A DNA stretch of 64,000 nucleotides from Pleurodeles waltl (lineage: Eukaryota; Chordata; Amphibia; Caudata; Salamandridae), in NCBI RefSeq assembly GCF_031143425.1, contig NC_090447.1, forward strand, positions 26,874,238 through 26,938,237, read 5' to 3'. Under the pieces are notes generated by a model. It worked only from the letters and a program-made list of their open reading frames with translations. It made no database searches and was not told the origin of the DNA. The position numbers and the translations under genes are program-made. Positions within the stretch are counted from its first letter, which is position 1. Every line of letters begins with the position of its first letter. This document shows positions 27,853-39,800 of the stretch, piece after piece.

Positions 27853-30549
27853 CTAACCTTGGCCAGTTGAGACTTTATTGTCTAAGTGGTGATAAGTAGA
27901 GAGTAGCTCTGCAATAGACTGGTTACTCCCTTTATCATCCACTATATGGTTACTTCCCTGTGGGGATGTAAACCACCCTGTTTGAAGTTTTTTAGCTAAG
28001 CAACAATGTGAAGATGTATTTTCAGAGTTTCTATCAGTAAGTTTTAGTTTAGAGCAGTGGGAATTGTCCACTGAACCTATTTGTAGTGATGGAAATGCCA
28101 GACAGGGATGCTGTCTCAGAAAAGCCATAGCTGGGCAAAAACTTTGTCCATATGGCTGGAAGAGAGAACAGGGATGCTGTTTCTCTTGGGTTGGAGCAGG
28201 GCAGGGATGCTGTCCTATCAGCTCCACACTAGGGCAGGGATGCTGTCCTAAGTGTTGTGAGGCAGTGCAGAGTTTCTGCACTAAAGTTTCTCTGGGAGGG
28301 TTGGAGGGATGCTCCATGTTAACTAAAATGGTGCTCTTTTTCTCACCAATGTTAGTTATCCCACAGAGACGTACTTCCACCTCAGGGAGTACAGTTTTGC
28401 CAACTGATGATTCCCTTGGAACAGGTGCCACCCCAGGAGAGGTTTCTCCCACCACAGGAATAGTATCCTGAATGGTAGGGTGGTTAGGGGATACTGTGAT
28501 ACCCTTTTTACCTGTTGATGGAGAGGGATCCTGAGTTTTCAGGCCTTCTCTCCTTTGCTTTTTCATTTCACTTGAAATGAGAGGGAACAATTCCTCAGGG
28601 ATGCCCAGCATGGCTGCATGGGCATAAAACTCTACATCAGCCCAACCTGAGGCCTCTAGGTCATTACCTAAGAGACAGTCTACAGGTAAGCTAGGTGATA
28701 CCACCACCTGCTTAGGGCCAGTAACTCCACCCCAACTAAACTGAATTATAGCTAAGGGAAGAAACTTAGTGGAGTTATGGACATCAATAATCTTATACTG
28801 TTGTCCAATGATGTGTTGTTCAGGAGGCACTAGGTTTTCAGTCACCAAAGTGAAACTGGCACCTGTGTCCCTGTAGGCCAAGGCCTCAACACCATTTATT
28901 GAAACTGTCTGCCTGTACTTATCCATTGTAAGGGGACAAGCAGCCAGTGTGGCAAGGCCAATGCCACTAGGTGTGACAGAAACTGTCTTGGGACTGATTA
29001 CATCAGTTTCCACTATGGACCCATAAGTGAACCCAACTACACCCTTTGCTTGACTGTTGCCAGCAGCCCCACCACTAGTACCACTACTGCTAGGGGCACT
29101 AGAGCTTGATGTATTAGTGGTGGTAGGCTCAGAGGGTTTACCTGGACAGGACTTATCCCCTGGCCTATGGCCTCTGTTTTTACACACAAAGCACCAAGGC
29201 TTTTTAATGTGTGCAGGTTGGGAAGAAGAGGAAGAATTTGTTTTATCCCCACCCTCTGAAGAGTGTTTAAGATTTGAAGTGGGATCTTTGGTTTTACCCT
29301 TATCCCCATGCTTATCTTGAGATTTTTCACCATCTTTCTTCTTATTGCCATCTTTGTCACCCCCTGTATGAACTTTTCTGTTCACCCTTGTTCTGACCCA
29401 TTTGTCTGCCTTCTTTCCCAATTCTTGGGGAGAGGTCAGATCAGAGTCTACCAGGTACTGGTGCAGCAAATCAGACACACAATTATTAAGTATATGCTCT
29501 CTCAGGATTGTGTTATACAGGCTTTTATAATCAGTAACTTTACTGCCATGTAACCACCCCTCCAAGGCCTTCACTGAATGGTCAATGAAATCAACCCAGT
29601 CTTGTGAAGACTCCTTTTTGGTCTCTCTGAACTTTATCCTGTATTGTTCAGTGGTTAAGCCATAACCATCCAGGAGTGCATTCTTAAGAACTGTAAAATT
29701 ATTGGCATCACTTTCTTTCACAGTAAGGAGCCTATCCCTACCCTTTCCACTAAATGATAGCCATAGGATAGCAGCCCACTGCCTTTGAGGGACATCCTGT
29801 ACAACACAGGCCCTCTCAAGTGCAGCAAACCACTTGTTAATGTCATCCCCCTCCTTATAAGGGGGAACTATCTTGTGCAGATTCCTAGAATCATGCTCTT
29901 TTGCAGGATGACTATTGGGAATACTGCTGCTGCCACCATGGGTTTCTACACCCAGTTTCTGTCTCTCCTTCTCTACTTCTAAGGACTGTCTATCCAAATC
30001 TAGCTGTTGCTTCTTGAGCTTCAGTCTGGTTTGTTCCACTCTCAATCTATTGAGCTCCCTTTCTAACAATCTGTCATCAGGGTGGGTGGGAGGGACATTC
30101 CTAGATACAGAAGTATGATGAGAATGAACAGAAGGAGACCTGTCCCTTACAGAGGGCACCCTAACAGCTTGGCTAACAGAATTATCATTTCTACTGTGAT
30201 GAGAATGAATGCTCTTGCTATGATGTGAGACAACACTATCTGTATGGTGTGACTCTACATCAGTACCAACTATGCTAGACTGTCTAGTAATGGGCAGGCT
30301 TGGAAGTTTCTTTCCTGAATCTTTTCCTGGGGGAGTCCCTGGATCAGATTGGGAACCATTAGCTACTTTTTCAACAGATGGGGCCCTTGTGGCCTTATCT
30401 TGTTCTCTAAGCATGTTAAGCAATAATTCCAAGGAAGGATTCTTCCCTACACTCAAACCTCTTTCTACACAGAGACTCCTTGCTCCTTTCCAGCTAAGGT
30501 GGTCATATGCAAATTTGGACAGATCAACATTTTGGCCTGTGCCAGACAT
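27853..30549 (-). CDS. Gag-protease protein, second copy
   Basis: An intact 898-residue ORF with the same architecture as the copy at 12835-15492: SAP-like N-terminus, coiled coil, SCAN-like capsid, CCHC knuckle, protease DTGAS near residue 560, QHPC repeats, and the C-terminus HLDNKVSTGQG. It carries a His/Ser-rich stretch (near HSKSIHSHHSRNDNS) that is shortened in the other copy. The central part (about residues 345-725) is almost identical to that copy, also at the silent sites I compared. The N-terminal third differs at about 8-11% of bases where I compared, and the C-terminal part by a few percent more than the centre. This points to gene conversion or template switching. Two independent intact ORFs suggest the protein is needed for mobility. 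Confidence 0.93.
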   Translation of the reverse strand: MSGTGQNVDLSKFAYDHLSWKGARSLCVERGLSVGKNPSLELLLNMLREQDKATRAPSVEKVANGSQSDPGTPPGKDSGKKLPSLPITRQSSIVGTDVESHHTDSVVSHHSKSIHSHHSRNDNSVSQAVRVPSVRDRSPSVHSHHTSVSRNVPPTHPDDRLLERELNRLRVEQTRLKLKKQQLDLDRQSLEVEKERQKLGVETHGGSSSIPNSHPAKEHDSRNLHKIVPPYKEGDDINKWFAALERACVVQDVPQRQWAAILWLSFSGKGRDRLLTVKESDANNFTVLKNALLDGYGLTTEQYRIKFRETKKESSQDWVDFIDHSVKALEGWLHGSKVTDYKSLYNTILREHILNNCVSDLLHQYLVDSDLTSPQELGKKADKWVRTRVNRKVHTGGDKDGNKKKDGEKSQDKHGDKGKTKDPTSNLKHSSEGGDKTNSSSSSQPAHIKKPWCFVCKNRGHRPGDKSCPGKPSEPTTTNTSSSSAPSSSGTSGGAAGNSQAKGVVGFTYGSIVETDVISPKTVSVTPSGIGLATLAACPLTMDKYRQTVSINGVEALAYRDTGASFTLVTENLVPPEQHIIGQQYKIIDVHNSTKFLPLAIIQFSWGGVTGPKQVVVSPSLPVDCLLGNDLEASGWADVEFYAHAAMLGIPEELFPLISSEMKKQRREGLKTQDPSPSTGKKGITVSPNHPTIQDTIPVVGETSPGVAPVPRESSVGKTVLPEVEVRLCGITNIGEKKSTILVNMEHPSNPPRETLVQKLCTASQHLGQHPCPSVELIGQHPCPAPTQEKQHPCSLFQPYGQSFCPAMAFLRQHPCLAFPSLQIGSVDNSHCSKLKLTDRNSENTSSHCCLAKKLQTGWFTSPQGSNHIVDDKGSNQSIAELLSTYHHLDNKVSTGQG

Positions 30550-30823
30550 TTTTAGAAAGAGTTTAAGTGATAGAAAAAGTGATAAAAAAGTTTTTAGAGC
30601 TTTTAGAAAGACCGAAAAAAAAACATTTTAAACTTTTAAGAACTTTTAGAAAGTTTAGAAGTACTTTTCGGCACTTTAGAAAAGAGTGAAAAGAGGAAAT
30701 GCAAAACTTTTTAGTTATGTGTACATACACTGAACTTGTTTTGTATATTTTTCTCTTATGAAAAGTACAATGACAAGAGTGGTAAGTAGTCTCAAAGCAC
30801 TTATCCCACCGCTGCACAACCAA
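30550..30823 (-). promoter_or_regulatory. Leader and primer site of the recombinant element
   Basis: On the minus strand TTGGTTGTGCAGCGGTGGGA follows the LTR, identical to the other Gag-protease element, then an A/T-rich leader with AAAAGTT-type motifs. The leader differs from the copy at 12565-12834 at several percent of bases. Confidence 0.6.
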
Positions 30824-33800
30824 TGTAGGAGGCTGGACTGGCTTGTAGTGAGTACCTAGGGGTACTTGCACCTTGCACCAGGCCCAGTTATCCTTTATTA
30901 GTGTATAGGGTGTTTAGCAGCATAGGCTGATAGATAATGGTAGCTTAGCAGAGCAGCTTAGGCTGAACTAGGAGACGAGTGAAGCTCCTACAGTACCACT
31001 TAGTGTCATATGCACAATATCATAAGAAAACACAATACACAGATATACTAAAAATAAAGGTTTTTTTTTTAATGACAATATGCCAAAAGTATCTCAGTGA
31101 GTACCCTCAGTATGAGGATAGCAAATATACACAAGATATATGTACACAATACCAAAATATGCAGTAATAGTATTAGAAAACAGTGCAAACAATGTATAGT
31201 TACAATAGGATGCAATGGAGACACATAGGGATAGGGGCAACACAAACCATATACTCCAAAAGTGGAATGCGAACCACGAATGGACCCCAAACCTATGTGA
31301 CCTTGTAGAGGGTGGCTGGGACTATTAGAAAATAGTGAGGGTTAGAAAAATAGCCCACCCCAAGACCCTGAAAAGTGAGTGCAAAGTGCACTAAAGTTCC
31401 CCAAAGGACATAGAAGTCATGATAGGGGAATTCTGCAGGAAAGACACAAACCAACAATGCAACAACGATGGATTTCCAGTCGGAGGTACCTGTGGAACAA
31501 GGGGACCAAGTACAAAAGTCACATGCAAGTCGGAGATGGGCAGATGCCCAGGAAATGCCAGCTGTGGGTGCAAAGATGCTGCTACTGGACAGTAGAAGCG
31601 TAGGTTTCTGCAAGAACGACAAGGGCTAGAGACTTCCCCTTTGGAGGACGGATCCCTCACACCGTGGAGAGTCGTGCAGAAGTGTGTTCCCGCCAAAAGA
31701 ACGCCAACAAGCCTTGCTAGCTGCAAATCGTGCGGTTAGCGTTTTTGGATGCTGCTGTGGCCCAGGAGGGACCAGGATGTCGCAAATTGCGTCAGGACAC
31801 AGAGGGGATGTCGAGCAAGACCAGGAGCCCTCTCAGCAGCAGGTAGCATCCGGAGAAGTGCCAGAAACAGGCACTACAAGGATGCGTGAAATGGTGCTCA
31901 CCCGAAGTCGCACAAAGGAGTCCCACGTCGCCGGAGACCAACTTAGAAAGTCGTGCAATGCAGGTTAGAGTGCCGTGGACTGAGGCTTGGCTGTGCACAA
32001 AGGATTTCCGCCGGAAGTGCACAGAGGCCAGAGTAGCTGCAAAAGTCGCGGTTCCCAGCAATGCAGTCTGGCGTGGGGAGGCAAGGACTTACCTCCACCA
32101 AACTTGGACTGAAGAGTCACTGGACTGTGGGGGTCACTTGGACAGAGTTGCTGGATTCGAGGGACCTCACTCATCGTGCTGAGAGGAGACCCAAGGGACC
32201 GGTAATGCAGCTTTTTGGTGCCTGCGGTTGCAGGGGGAAGATTCCGTCGACCCACGGGAGATTTCTTCGGAGCTTCTAGTGCAGAGAGGAGGCAGATTAC
32301 CCCCACAGCATGCACCACCAGGAAAACAGTCGAGAAGGCGGCAGGATCAGCGTTACAGAGTTGCAGTAGTCGTCTTTGCTACTATGTTGCAGTTTTGCAG
32401 GCTTCCAGCGCGGTCAGCAGTCGATTCCTTGGCAGAAGGTGAAGAGAGAGATGCAGAGGAACTCGGATGAGCTCTTGCATTCGTTATCTAAGGAATCCCA
32501 AGAGACAGAGACCCTAAATAGCCAGAAAAGAGGGTTTGGCTACCTAGGAGAGAGGATAGGCTAGCAACACATGAAGGAGCCTATCAGAAGGAGTCTCTGA
32601 CGTCACCTGATGGCACTGGCCACTCAGAGCAGTCCAGTGTGCCAGCAGCACCTCTGTTTCCAAGATGGCAGAGGTCTGGAGCACACTGGAGGAGCTCTGG
32701 GCACCTCCCAGGGGAGGTACAGGTCAGGGGAGTGGTCACTCCCCTTTCCTTTGTCCAGTTTCGCGCCAGAGCACGGCTAAGGGGTCCCTGAACCGGTGTA
32801 GACTGGCTTATGCAGAAATGGGCACCAAATGTGCCCATGAAAGCATTTCCAGAGGCTGGGGGAGGCTACTCCTCCCCTGCCTTCACACAATTTTCCAAAG
32901 GGAGAGGGTGTAACACCCTCTCTCAGAGGAAGTCCTTTGTTCTGCCATCCTGGGCCAGGCCTGTCTGGACCCCAGGAGGGCAGATGCCTGTCTGAGGGGT
33001 TGGCAGCAGCAGCAGCTGCAGTGAAACCCCGGGAAAGGCAGTTTGGCAGTACTAGGGTCTGTGCTACAGACCCTGGGATCATGGGATCGTGCCAACTATG
33101 CCAGGATGGTATAGAGGGGGCAATTCCATGATCATAGACATATTACATGGCCATATTCGGAGTTACCATTGTGAAGCTACATATAGGTAGTGACCTATAT
33201 GTAGTGCACAGGTGTAATGGTGTCCCCGTACTCACTAAGTGCGGGGAATTGGCCCTGAAGAATGTGGGGGCACCTTGGCTAGTGCCAGGGTGCCCACACA
33301 CTAAGTAACTTAGCACCCAACCTTTACCAGGTAAAGGTTAGACGTATAGGTGACTTATAAGTTACTTAAGTGCAGTGTAAAATGGCTGTGAAATAACGTG
33401 GACGTTATTTCACTCAGGCTGCAGTGGCAGGCCTGTGTAACATTTGTCAGAGCTCCCTAGGGGTGGCAAAAGAAATGCTGCAGCCCATAGGGATCTCCTG
33501 GAACCCCAATACCCTGGGAACCTCAGTACCATATACTAGGGGATTATAAGGGTGTTCCAGTAAGCCAATATAAATTGGTAAAATTGGTCACTAGCCTGTT
33601 AGTGACAATTTGAAAGTAATGAGAGGGCATAACCACTGAGGTTCTGCTTAGCAGAGCCTCAGGGAGACAGTTAGGCACCACACAGGGAACACATACCTAT
33701 AGGCCATAAACGTATGAGCACTGGGGTCCTGACTAGCAGGGTCCCAGTGACACATAACAAACATACTGAAAACATAGGGTTTTCACTATGAGCACTGGGC

Positions 33801-33905
33801 CCTGGCTAGCAGGATATCAGTGAGACAGTGAAAACACCCTGACATACACTCACAAACAGGCCAAAAGTGGGGGCAACAAGGGTAGAAAGAGGCTACTTTC
33901 TCACA
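30824..33905 (-). repeat. 5' LTR of the recombinant element (3082 bp)
   Basis: TGTAGGAGG...TTTCTCACA ends. It is diverged from its partner at 24678-27822, with a decayed poly(A) palindrome near 31048 and three rather than four CACTG...CAGTG hairpin units near 33640-33830. It is an older subfamily of the same LTR. Confidence 0.9.
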
Positions 33906-35040
33906 CCTAGTCAACCAACAACCCAATTTCTAACAGAGACATACACAAAAGCCAGAATGTCCCAGCTCCCTTAATGTAACGCTGTACCACCAGGCACTCT
34001 ATTTCCCAATGTCTGTGTCCAGTGTTGCCCTATGACAGAGTCTGCATGGTTTTCTGTACGTGGAAGTCGCGTCACATGTCCCATGGAGGATGCTCTACAT
34101 TAAGTAGGGGTTGCTCCCTTGCAGAGTATTTGGCTGTATTGGAGGCGAGGGTTCAACCAAACTGACTCTATGTTGAACACAGATGACTACCATTCGCATG
34201 ACCGGTCCATGACATGACTAGCGGGACTGGCTGTGGATCCCCAGTCATGGGGTACAGACCCTTTTATATGTATCCCTGGTTGCGACATCACCACCTGACC
34301 TTCACTGGTATGCACCTGCCCTCTGTCATGACTGACACCTCTCATTTTCCACCAAGTGATGGATGTATGGGTGTGATGTGTTTTAGCATGTACAGGAGGA
34401 GTTGCGGTACTGCTTGCTTGGAGTTCCTGTGTGCTCATGTCTTTGAAACCTCTAGTTTTGGATTGCGTTGAGGCAGCTCTAGACCTTACTGGAAGTTTTT
34501 TCCCATTGGCCCATAGACTCCCTTCCCATTACATCCCTGCACTGCTCCTTCCACTCCCTCTCCCTGCAGCAACCATTGTTACTTAGATTGTTGTATGTCT
34601 GGCTCCTATGAACTAACTCCTTGGTTGAGAAGAAGGGGCTGTGCCCCCCCACCAGTCCTGCTGGAGAAGCAGGTCTGCCTATGGCTTGCCATAAGTAACA
34701 CATACACAACAGAAGTTCCCAGATTCATGGCAATTTACTCTCACCTGGGCAAAGGAATGTGCTATCTGCTGCAGTCAAAAGCATCACCTTGTCTAAGACG
34801 AAGAACCTCCAAACATCTCAAACCTCTGCTATTATTCTAACTTGAAATGCCAACCCCAAGGACCACATGAAACTAACACTAAACAAGGTCCATCAACTTC
34901 AAGTATAAGATCTCTGTATGGTGAAAATTCTGTTTTTGACCCATAATGTCCTGCCCAGAACCTAAATACCTACTTATTCTTATCACCACCCACAAGACCA
35001 CAAGGATCAGGCATTCACTGCCAGAGATGCAATCTGTACT
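33906..35040. other. No gene recognised
   Basis: No long ORF with recognisable content, no LTR edges and no obvious tandem repeat. It does not continue the sequence found left of 24678, so it marks a different locus joined by the recombinant element. Confidence 0.5.
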
Positions 35041-36700
35041 TGCTGGTTATGTTGTTATGTTATGCAGTTTTGTGGAGCGCATATCACCCGGGAGTGTATC
35101 CTGGCACTGAGTAAGTGTGAAACTAACCAAACCTAGGGCCTAGTGGGATTGTTGAAAAGCCAGGTGTTCAGATGCTTGTGAAATTCAAGAAGTGAGGTGG
35201 AGACTCTCACGTGTAACAGTAGGTTGATCCACAGTTTAGGAGAGATTTAGAAGAAGGCTCGACCGACGGATCTGGAGACCAGATGAGCGGAGTTGTCTGG
35301 AAGGTTAGTGAAAGCAGATGCTCTTGACATATGCTGGGCCAGTTGTTATGTAGTGCTATGAAAGTGTGGATGAGGAGTTTAAATTGTGCTCTTTTGTGTA
35401 TGGGGAGCCAGTGAAGCTCCATCAGGTGTGGTGTGATGTGAGTGTGGTGTGGGAGGTTGAGAGTGGTTCTGGCCACTGAGTTCTATATGGTGTGTGGCCT
35501 TTGGGTGAGTTGTTGTTGATCTCAGAGGTAGTCCAGCTTCCTTGTGACAAGGGTGTGTGCGATGGTATTACGGGTGCTGCTTCTGAGTCAATTGAAAATC
35601 TTCTTCAGCACCTTCAGAGTATGAAAGCAATGTGACAGCATTGACTTGGGCGGACATGTCAAGCTTGCTCTTGATGACGATCCCAAGGTTCTTGGCATGG
35701 GTGGTGGGGGTAGGTGCCAATCTCAGCGTTTTGGGTCACTATGTGGGGTCCCAGGGTGAAGTGCTCTTCACAATGATCATAACTTCGGTCTTGTCGGTTT
35801 TCAGCTTCAGACAACTTGTCTTCATCCAGTGGGCGATTTCAGCGATAGAGGCATTGAACATCATCTGGGTACTGGATGTCTTGCCTACAATGGAGAGAAT
35901 GAGTTGTGTGTACCAGAAGTAAGAGAGAACATTAATGTTGTGAGAGTGAAATGATGCTAGCTAGAGGGATCATGTATGTGTTGAAGACTGTCAGGCTCAG
36001 GGAAGATCCTAGCAGAAATTTGCAGATGAGGTGTCAGGTGTCTGAGAAGTATAGTGCCAAGCTGACTGACTGGGTCCTTCGAGTCAGAAAGGAGCAAATC
36101 CATCACAGCGCATGTCCTTGGATTCTGATGATATGTAAGTGTGGGATGAGGATGTGGTGCAAGAATGTGTCAAACTCTGAAGAGAGGCCCAGGAGAATAA
36201 GGGTAACCGTGTACCCTCCAGACAGAGTCATGCGGAAATCATCCATGGTGGTTATGAGAGCAGTTGCCAAGCTGTGTTTGGGTCTGAAATCTGACTGAAT
36301 GGTATTGAGGAGTTGGTGGTCATGGAGGTAGTGGTGAAGCATCTCTTGGTGATTTTCTCAAAGACCTTAACTGGGAATGGCAGCAGGTAGATCGGTCTGT
36401 AGTTGGCGAGCACTGAAGCGTCAGTGGAAAGCTTATTCAGCAATGGGAGGACAGTTGCGTGTGTCACAATGTCTGGAAAGGTCCCAGAAGAGGGGTAGGT
36501 TTTTAAAATGGGTGTGACCATGCTGCTTATGGGCTGCAGTTCTCTGCGTGGTGGGGACAGTGGTCCGATGGGGTCCATGAGTGAACGGCGGTGGTGTTTT
36601 CTTCTGGCATGATGACGGAGATAAGACTGGTTATTTTGTCTGGAGTGGCTAGAAACCCCTCACTGCTTTTGTGGGGTCCCTTGTCTACTAGCTTCCATCC
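35041..36700 (-). pseudogene. CR1/L2-type LINE reverse transcriptase relic
   Basis: Minus-strand fragments carry LINE RT signatures: ANYRPIYLLPFPVKVFEKI near 36350-36410, then QSDFRPKHSLATALI near 36250-36300, and a C-terminal HITPHLMELHWLPIHKRA near 35385-35440. This order and wording fit the CR1/L2 group. Frameshifts and stops break the frame throughout, and the catalytic YxDD is not visible. The likely 3' end, near 35041-35060, has TTATGTTGTTATGTTATG, possibly the tail repeat. The copy is dead and old. The 5' part seems to end before the LTR that begins near 36802. Confidence 0.8.
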
Positions 36701-36801
36701 TCTTGAGCCTTCCAGCCCATCCAGTATGGGCATGGACCCTCCTGCTTGAGAGCAGAAAATAACACCAAGGAGAGACGGAAAGACACACAAGCATACTAGG
36801 A

Positions 36802-39800
36802 GTAGGAAAGTGCTTCTTTTCTCATGGCCACTCCCCCCCAACCTTTGTGCCTGGTTTCCGGTGCAATTTCAACTGAAAGTGCATTAGGTCCCTGCTAAAC
36901 AGGTTCCAGTGACACATCTCTTTCCCTATAGCCGCACTGTCACTTTTCCCAATTGGCAGTCCTTTAGTTGCCACTGTAAGTCCCTACTAAATGGTACCCC
37001 TGGTACCTAGGGCAAGGAGTACTAAAGGAAGGCCCCTTAGGACTGCAGCACAGATTGTGCCACCCTCAAGGACCCTCTTACCTACCTGCACATGGTGCTG
37101 CCTTTGCAAGCTGCGTATATTGCTGCAAACCTAAAATGAAAACACAACATGACACACGGCTTGTGTGCCCTGTCCCCTGCACACTGCATGCAATATATGT
37201 AAGTCACCCTTCTGGCAGGTCTTCCAGCCCTAAAGGCAGGAAGTACTGTATTACATGTTAGGGAATACCTGCATGAGCAGGTATGCCCTGCTATGTCTTT
37301 GTCAATTCTCAGACATAGTAAGTGAACAGTACAGCCATTTTAAGTACATGTGCTGAACACTTATCATTACGAGTTCCCCAGCTACATGATGGCTGAACTG
37401 ACAATAGGGATGTTTGGTATCAAACTTCTCAGATTAATAAACTCTCACTGAATCCAATGATGGATTTATTAATACATGCACTCAGAGGTGTGGTTACTGT
37501 AGGAGGCTGGCCTGGTTTGTAGTAAGTACCTTGGGTACTTACACCTTACACCAGGTCCAGTTATCCCTTGTTAGTGAATGTAGTAGTGTTCTAGCAGCTT
37601 AGGCTGATAGAGGTAGCTATAGCAGAGCAGCTTAGGATGAACTAGGAGACATGCAAAGCTCATGCAATACCACTTATAGTTACACAGTACTGATACACAA
37701 GTAAAGACAATACTCAGTGTTACCAAAAATAAAGGTATTTGGGTGACACAGTACTAAAAATATCTTAGAGATAATAATCCTTCTGGAGGTAAGTATTATA
37801 CACAATATATACACTAGACACCAAAATTAGACAAGTAAATAGTCATAGAACAATGCAAAGAGAAGGAAATCCTATAGAATGCAATGGGAGAAAATAGGTC
37901 TAGGGGCAACGCAAACCATACACTAAAAAAGTGGAATGTGAATCACGAATTCCTCCCTAGACAAGTGTAGTGTGTGCAGAATCGCTAGGAGAGTAAGAAT
38001 ACAGTAAAGGTAAGTAAATTACCCCACCCCAGAGCCCAGAAAAGCAGGAGTAAAGTTCTGCAAGTTTCCTTAGGACACACTACACCTCGTTTTGGGGATT
38101 TTGCAGGAACCAACCAAATCTTCAACGAACAACTACTGGATTATTGGACCTGAAGACATGCAAAGGAAGGAGACCAAGTACAGAAGTCGAAAGAAGTTTC
38201 AGGAAGGACAGAAGCCCCTGCCAACCCAGAAGAGGGTGCAAAAGAAGAGTCCCCAGTCAGTAGAAAACTGCAGAAATGCACCCTAGGAAGATTTCAGCAG
38301 GTTTCTGCATGATGCAAAAGATGTCCCACGGTGTAAAGATTGTTGCAGATGAGACTTCGTGTTGGAAGGCACCAACAAGCCTTGGCTACCACAAAAGTGC
38401 ATTTTTCATCAAAATGGTGCTGGATGGACGCAGGAGGGACCTGAAGGCCTCAACTCTGTGTGAGGAGGAAGAGGGGGCTCTCAGCACTTTAGAGAGCCCT
38501 CAGGATGCCAGCCAGCACCCACAGAAGCCGCAGGATCTGGGTTCAAAGGAGGTGCAAAATACAGTTAAAGCAGCACAACAAAAGAAAGTCCCACGCCGCC
38601 GGAGAACAACTCAGCAAGTTGAGCGTCGCAGGGTAGAGTGCTGGGGACCTGGCCAGGCTGTGCATGAAGGAATTTTGCAAAGATTGCACAGAGGCCTCAG
38701 GAGGCAAAGAAGACACAATACACAGGGGTCCCATCGTTCTCGGAGAAAGCAAGGTCTTACCTCCTCCAAATTGCGTCAGCAGGACCTCAGGCCATTCTAT
38801 GTTGATGAAGTCCACCCTATGTGTCCTTAGCAGAACGCTCGTCACCGTGAGAGGAGTCCCAGGGTACCTGTTGTCGCCTTGGAAGGTGCCTGCTTGGAGC
38901 ACGGAAGGGATTCCGTCACTCCACAGGAGATTTCTTCGGTTCTTCTGGTGCAGGATGAAGACAGGGAGTCCCCAGAGTGTGCACACCATGGAAACTGTTG
39001 CAGTTGCTGACTTGGAGCTGAGGTTGCTGAAGAAAAGTGTCTCTTGTAGACACTTTGTTGCAGTTACAGCAGTTCTTGGAGCAGGCTGCGATTGATATGA
39101 GGTCAGAAGAGTCTGAAGTTGTTGCACAGGATTCCTGAAGGAAACTTGCAAACAGAATCTGAAGAGAACCCACAGAAGAGACCCTAAAGATCCCTGAGAG
39201 GTGGATTGGCTACCTTATCAGGTATGGACCTATCAGGGGGCATCTCTGATGTCACCTGGCCAGTCAGAGCCCTCCAGAGTGCCCCCACACCTTGCAAAGC
39301 AAGATGGCTAAAGTCTGGGACACACTGGAGGAGCTCTGGACACCACCCCTGGGGTGGTGATGGACAGGGGAGTGGTCATTCCCCTTTCCTTTGTCCAGTT
39401 TCCCAACAGAGCAGGGGAGAAAGGGTTCCTGGACCAGTGTAGATTGGTTTACGCAAGGGGGCACCATCTGTGCCCTTCAAAGCATTTCCAGAGGCTGAGG
39501 GAGGCTACCCCTCCCCAGTCTGTAACACCCATTTCCAAAGGGAGAGGGTGTAACACCCTCCTCACAAAGGAAATGCTTTGTTCTGCCTTCCTGGGACTGA
39601 GCTGCTCAGACCCCAGGAGGGCAGAACCCTGTCTGTGAGGTGGCAGCAGCTGTAGCTGCAGTGCAAGCCTCAGAGAGCTGGTTTGGGAGTACTGGGGGTC
39701 CATGGTGGACCCCCAGGATGCATGGAATTGGCTCCCCAATGCCAGATTTGGAATTGGGGGTAATTCCATACTCTTAGACATGTTACATGGCCATATTCTG

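Larger units (their letters stand above)
24678..33905 (-). mobile_element. Recombinant Gag-protease LTR element
   Basis: Minus-strand element: 5' LTR 30824-33905, leader 30550-30823, gag-protease ORF 27853-30549, 3' LTR 24678-27822. The flanks are GCTAC (left) and CCTAG (right), so there is no target duplication. The LTRs differ by roughly 6% in the 400 bp I compared and in length (3082 versus 3145 bp), while the 3' LTR is close to the young LTRs at 9420 and 15524. The left flank is a half solo LTR that continues elsewhere in copy B, and the right flank does not continue it. Best explained by recombination between two insertions of the family. Confidence 0.88.

Noticed and set aside
36103..36841. 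Functional LINE ORF
   Set aside because: RT motifs are split among short frames with stops and frameshifts, and no YxDD motif is visible, so it is a dead relic.
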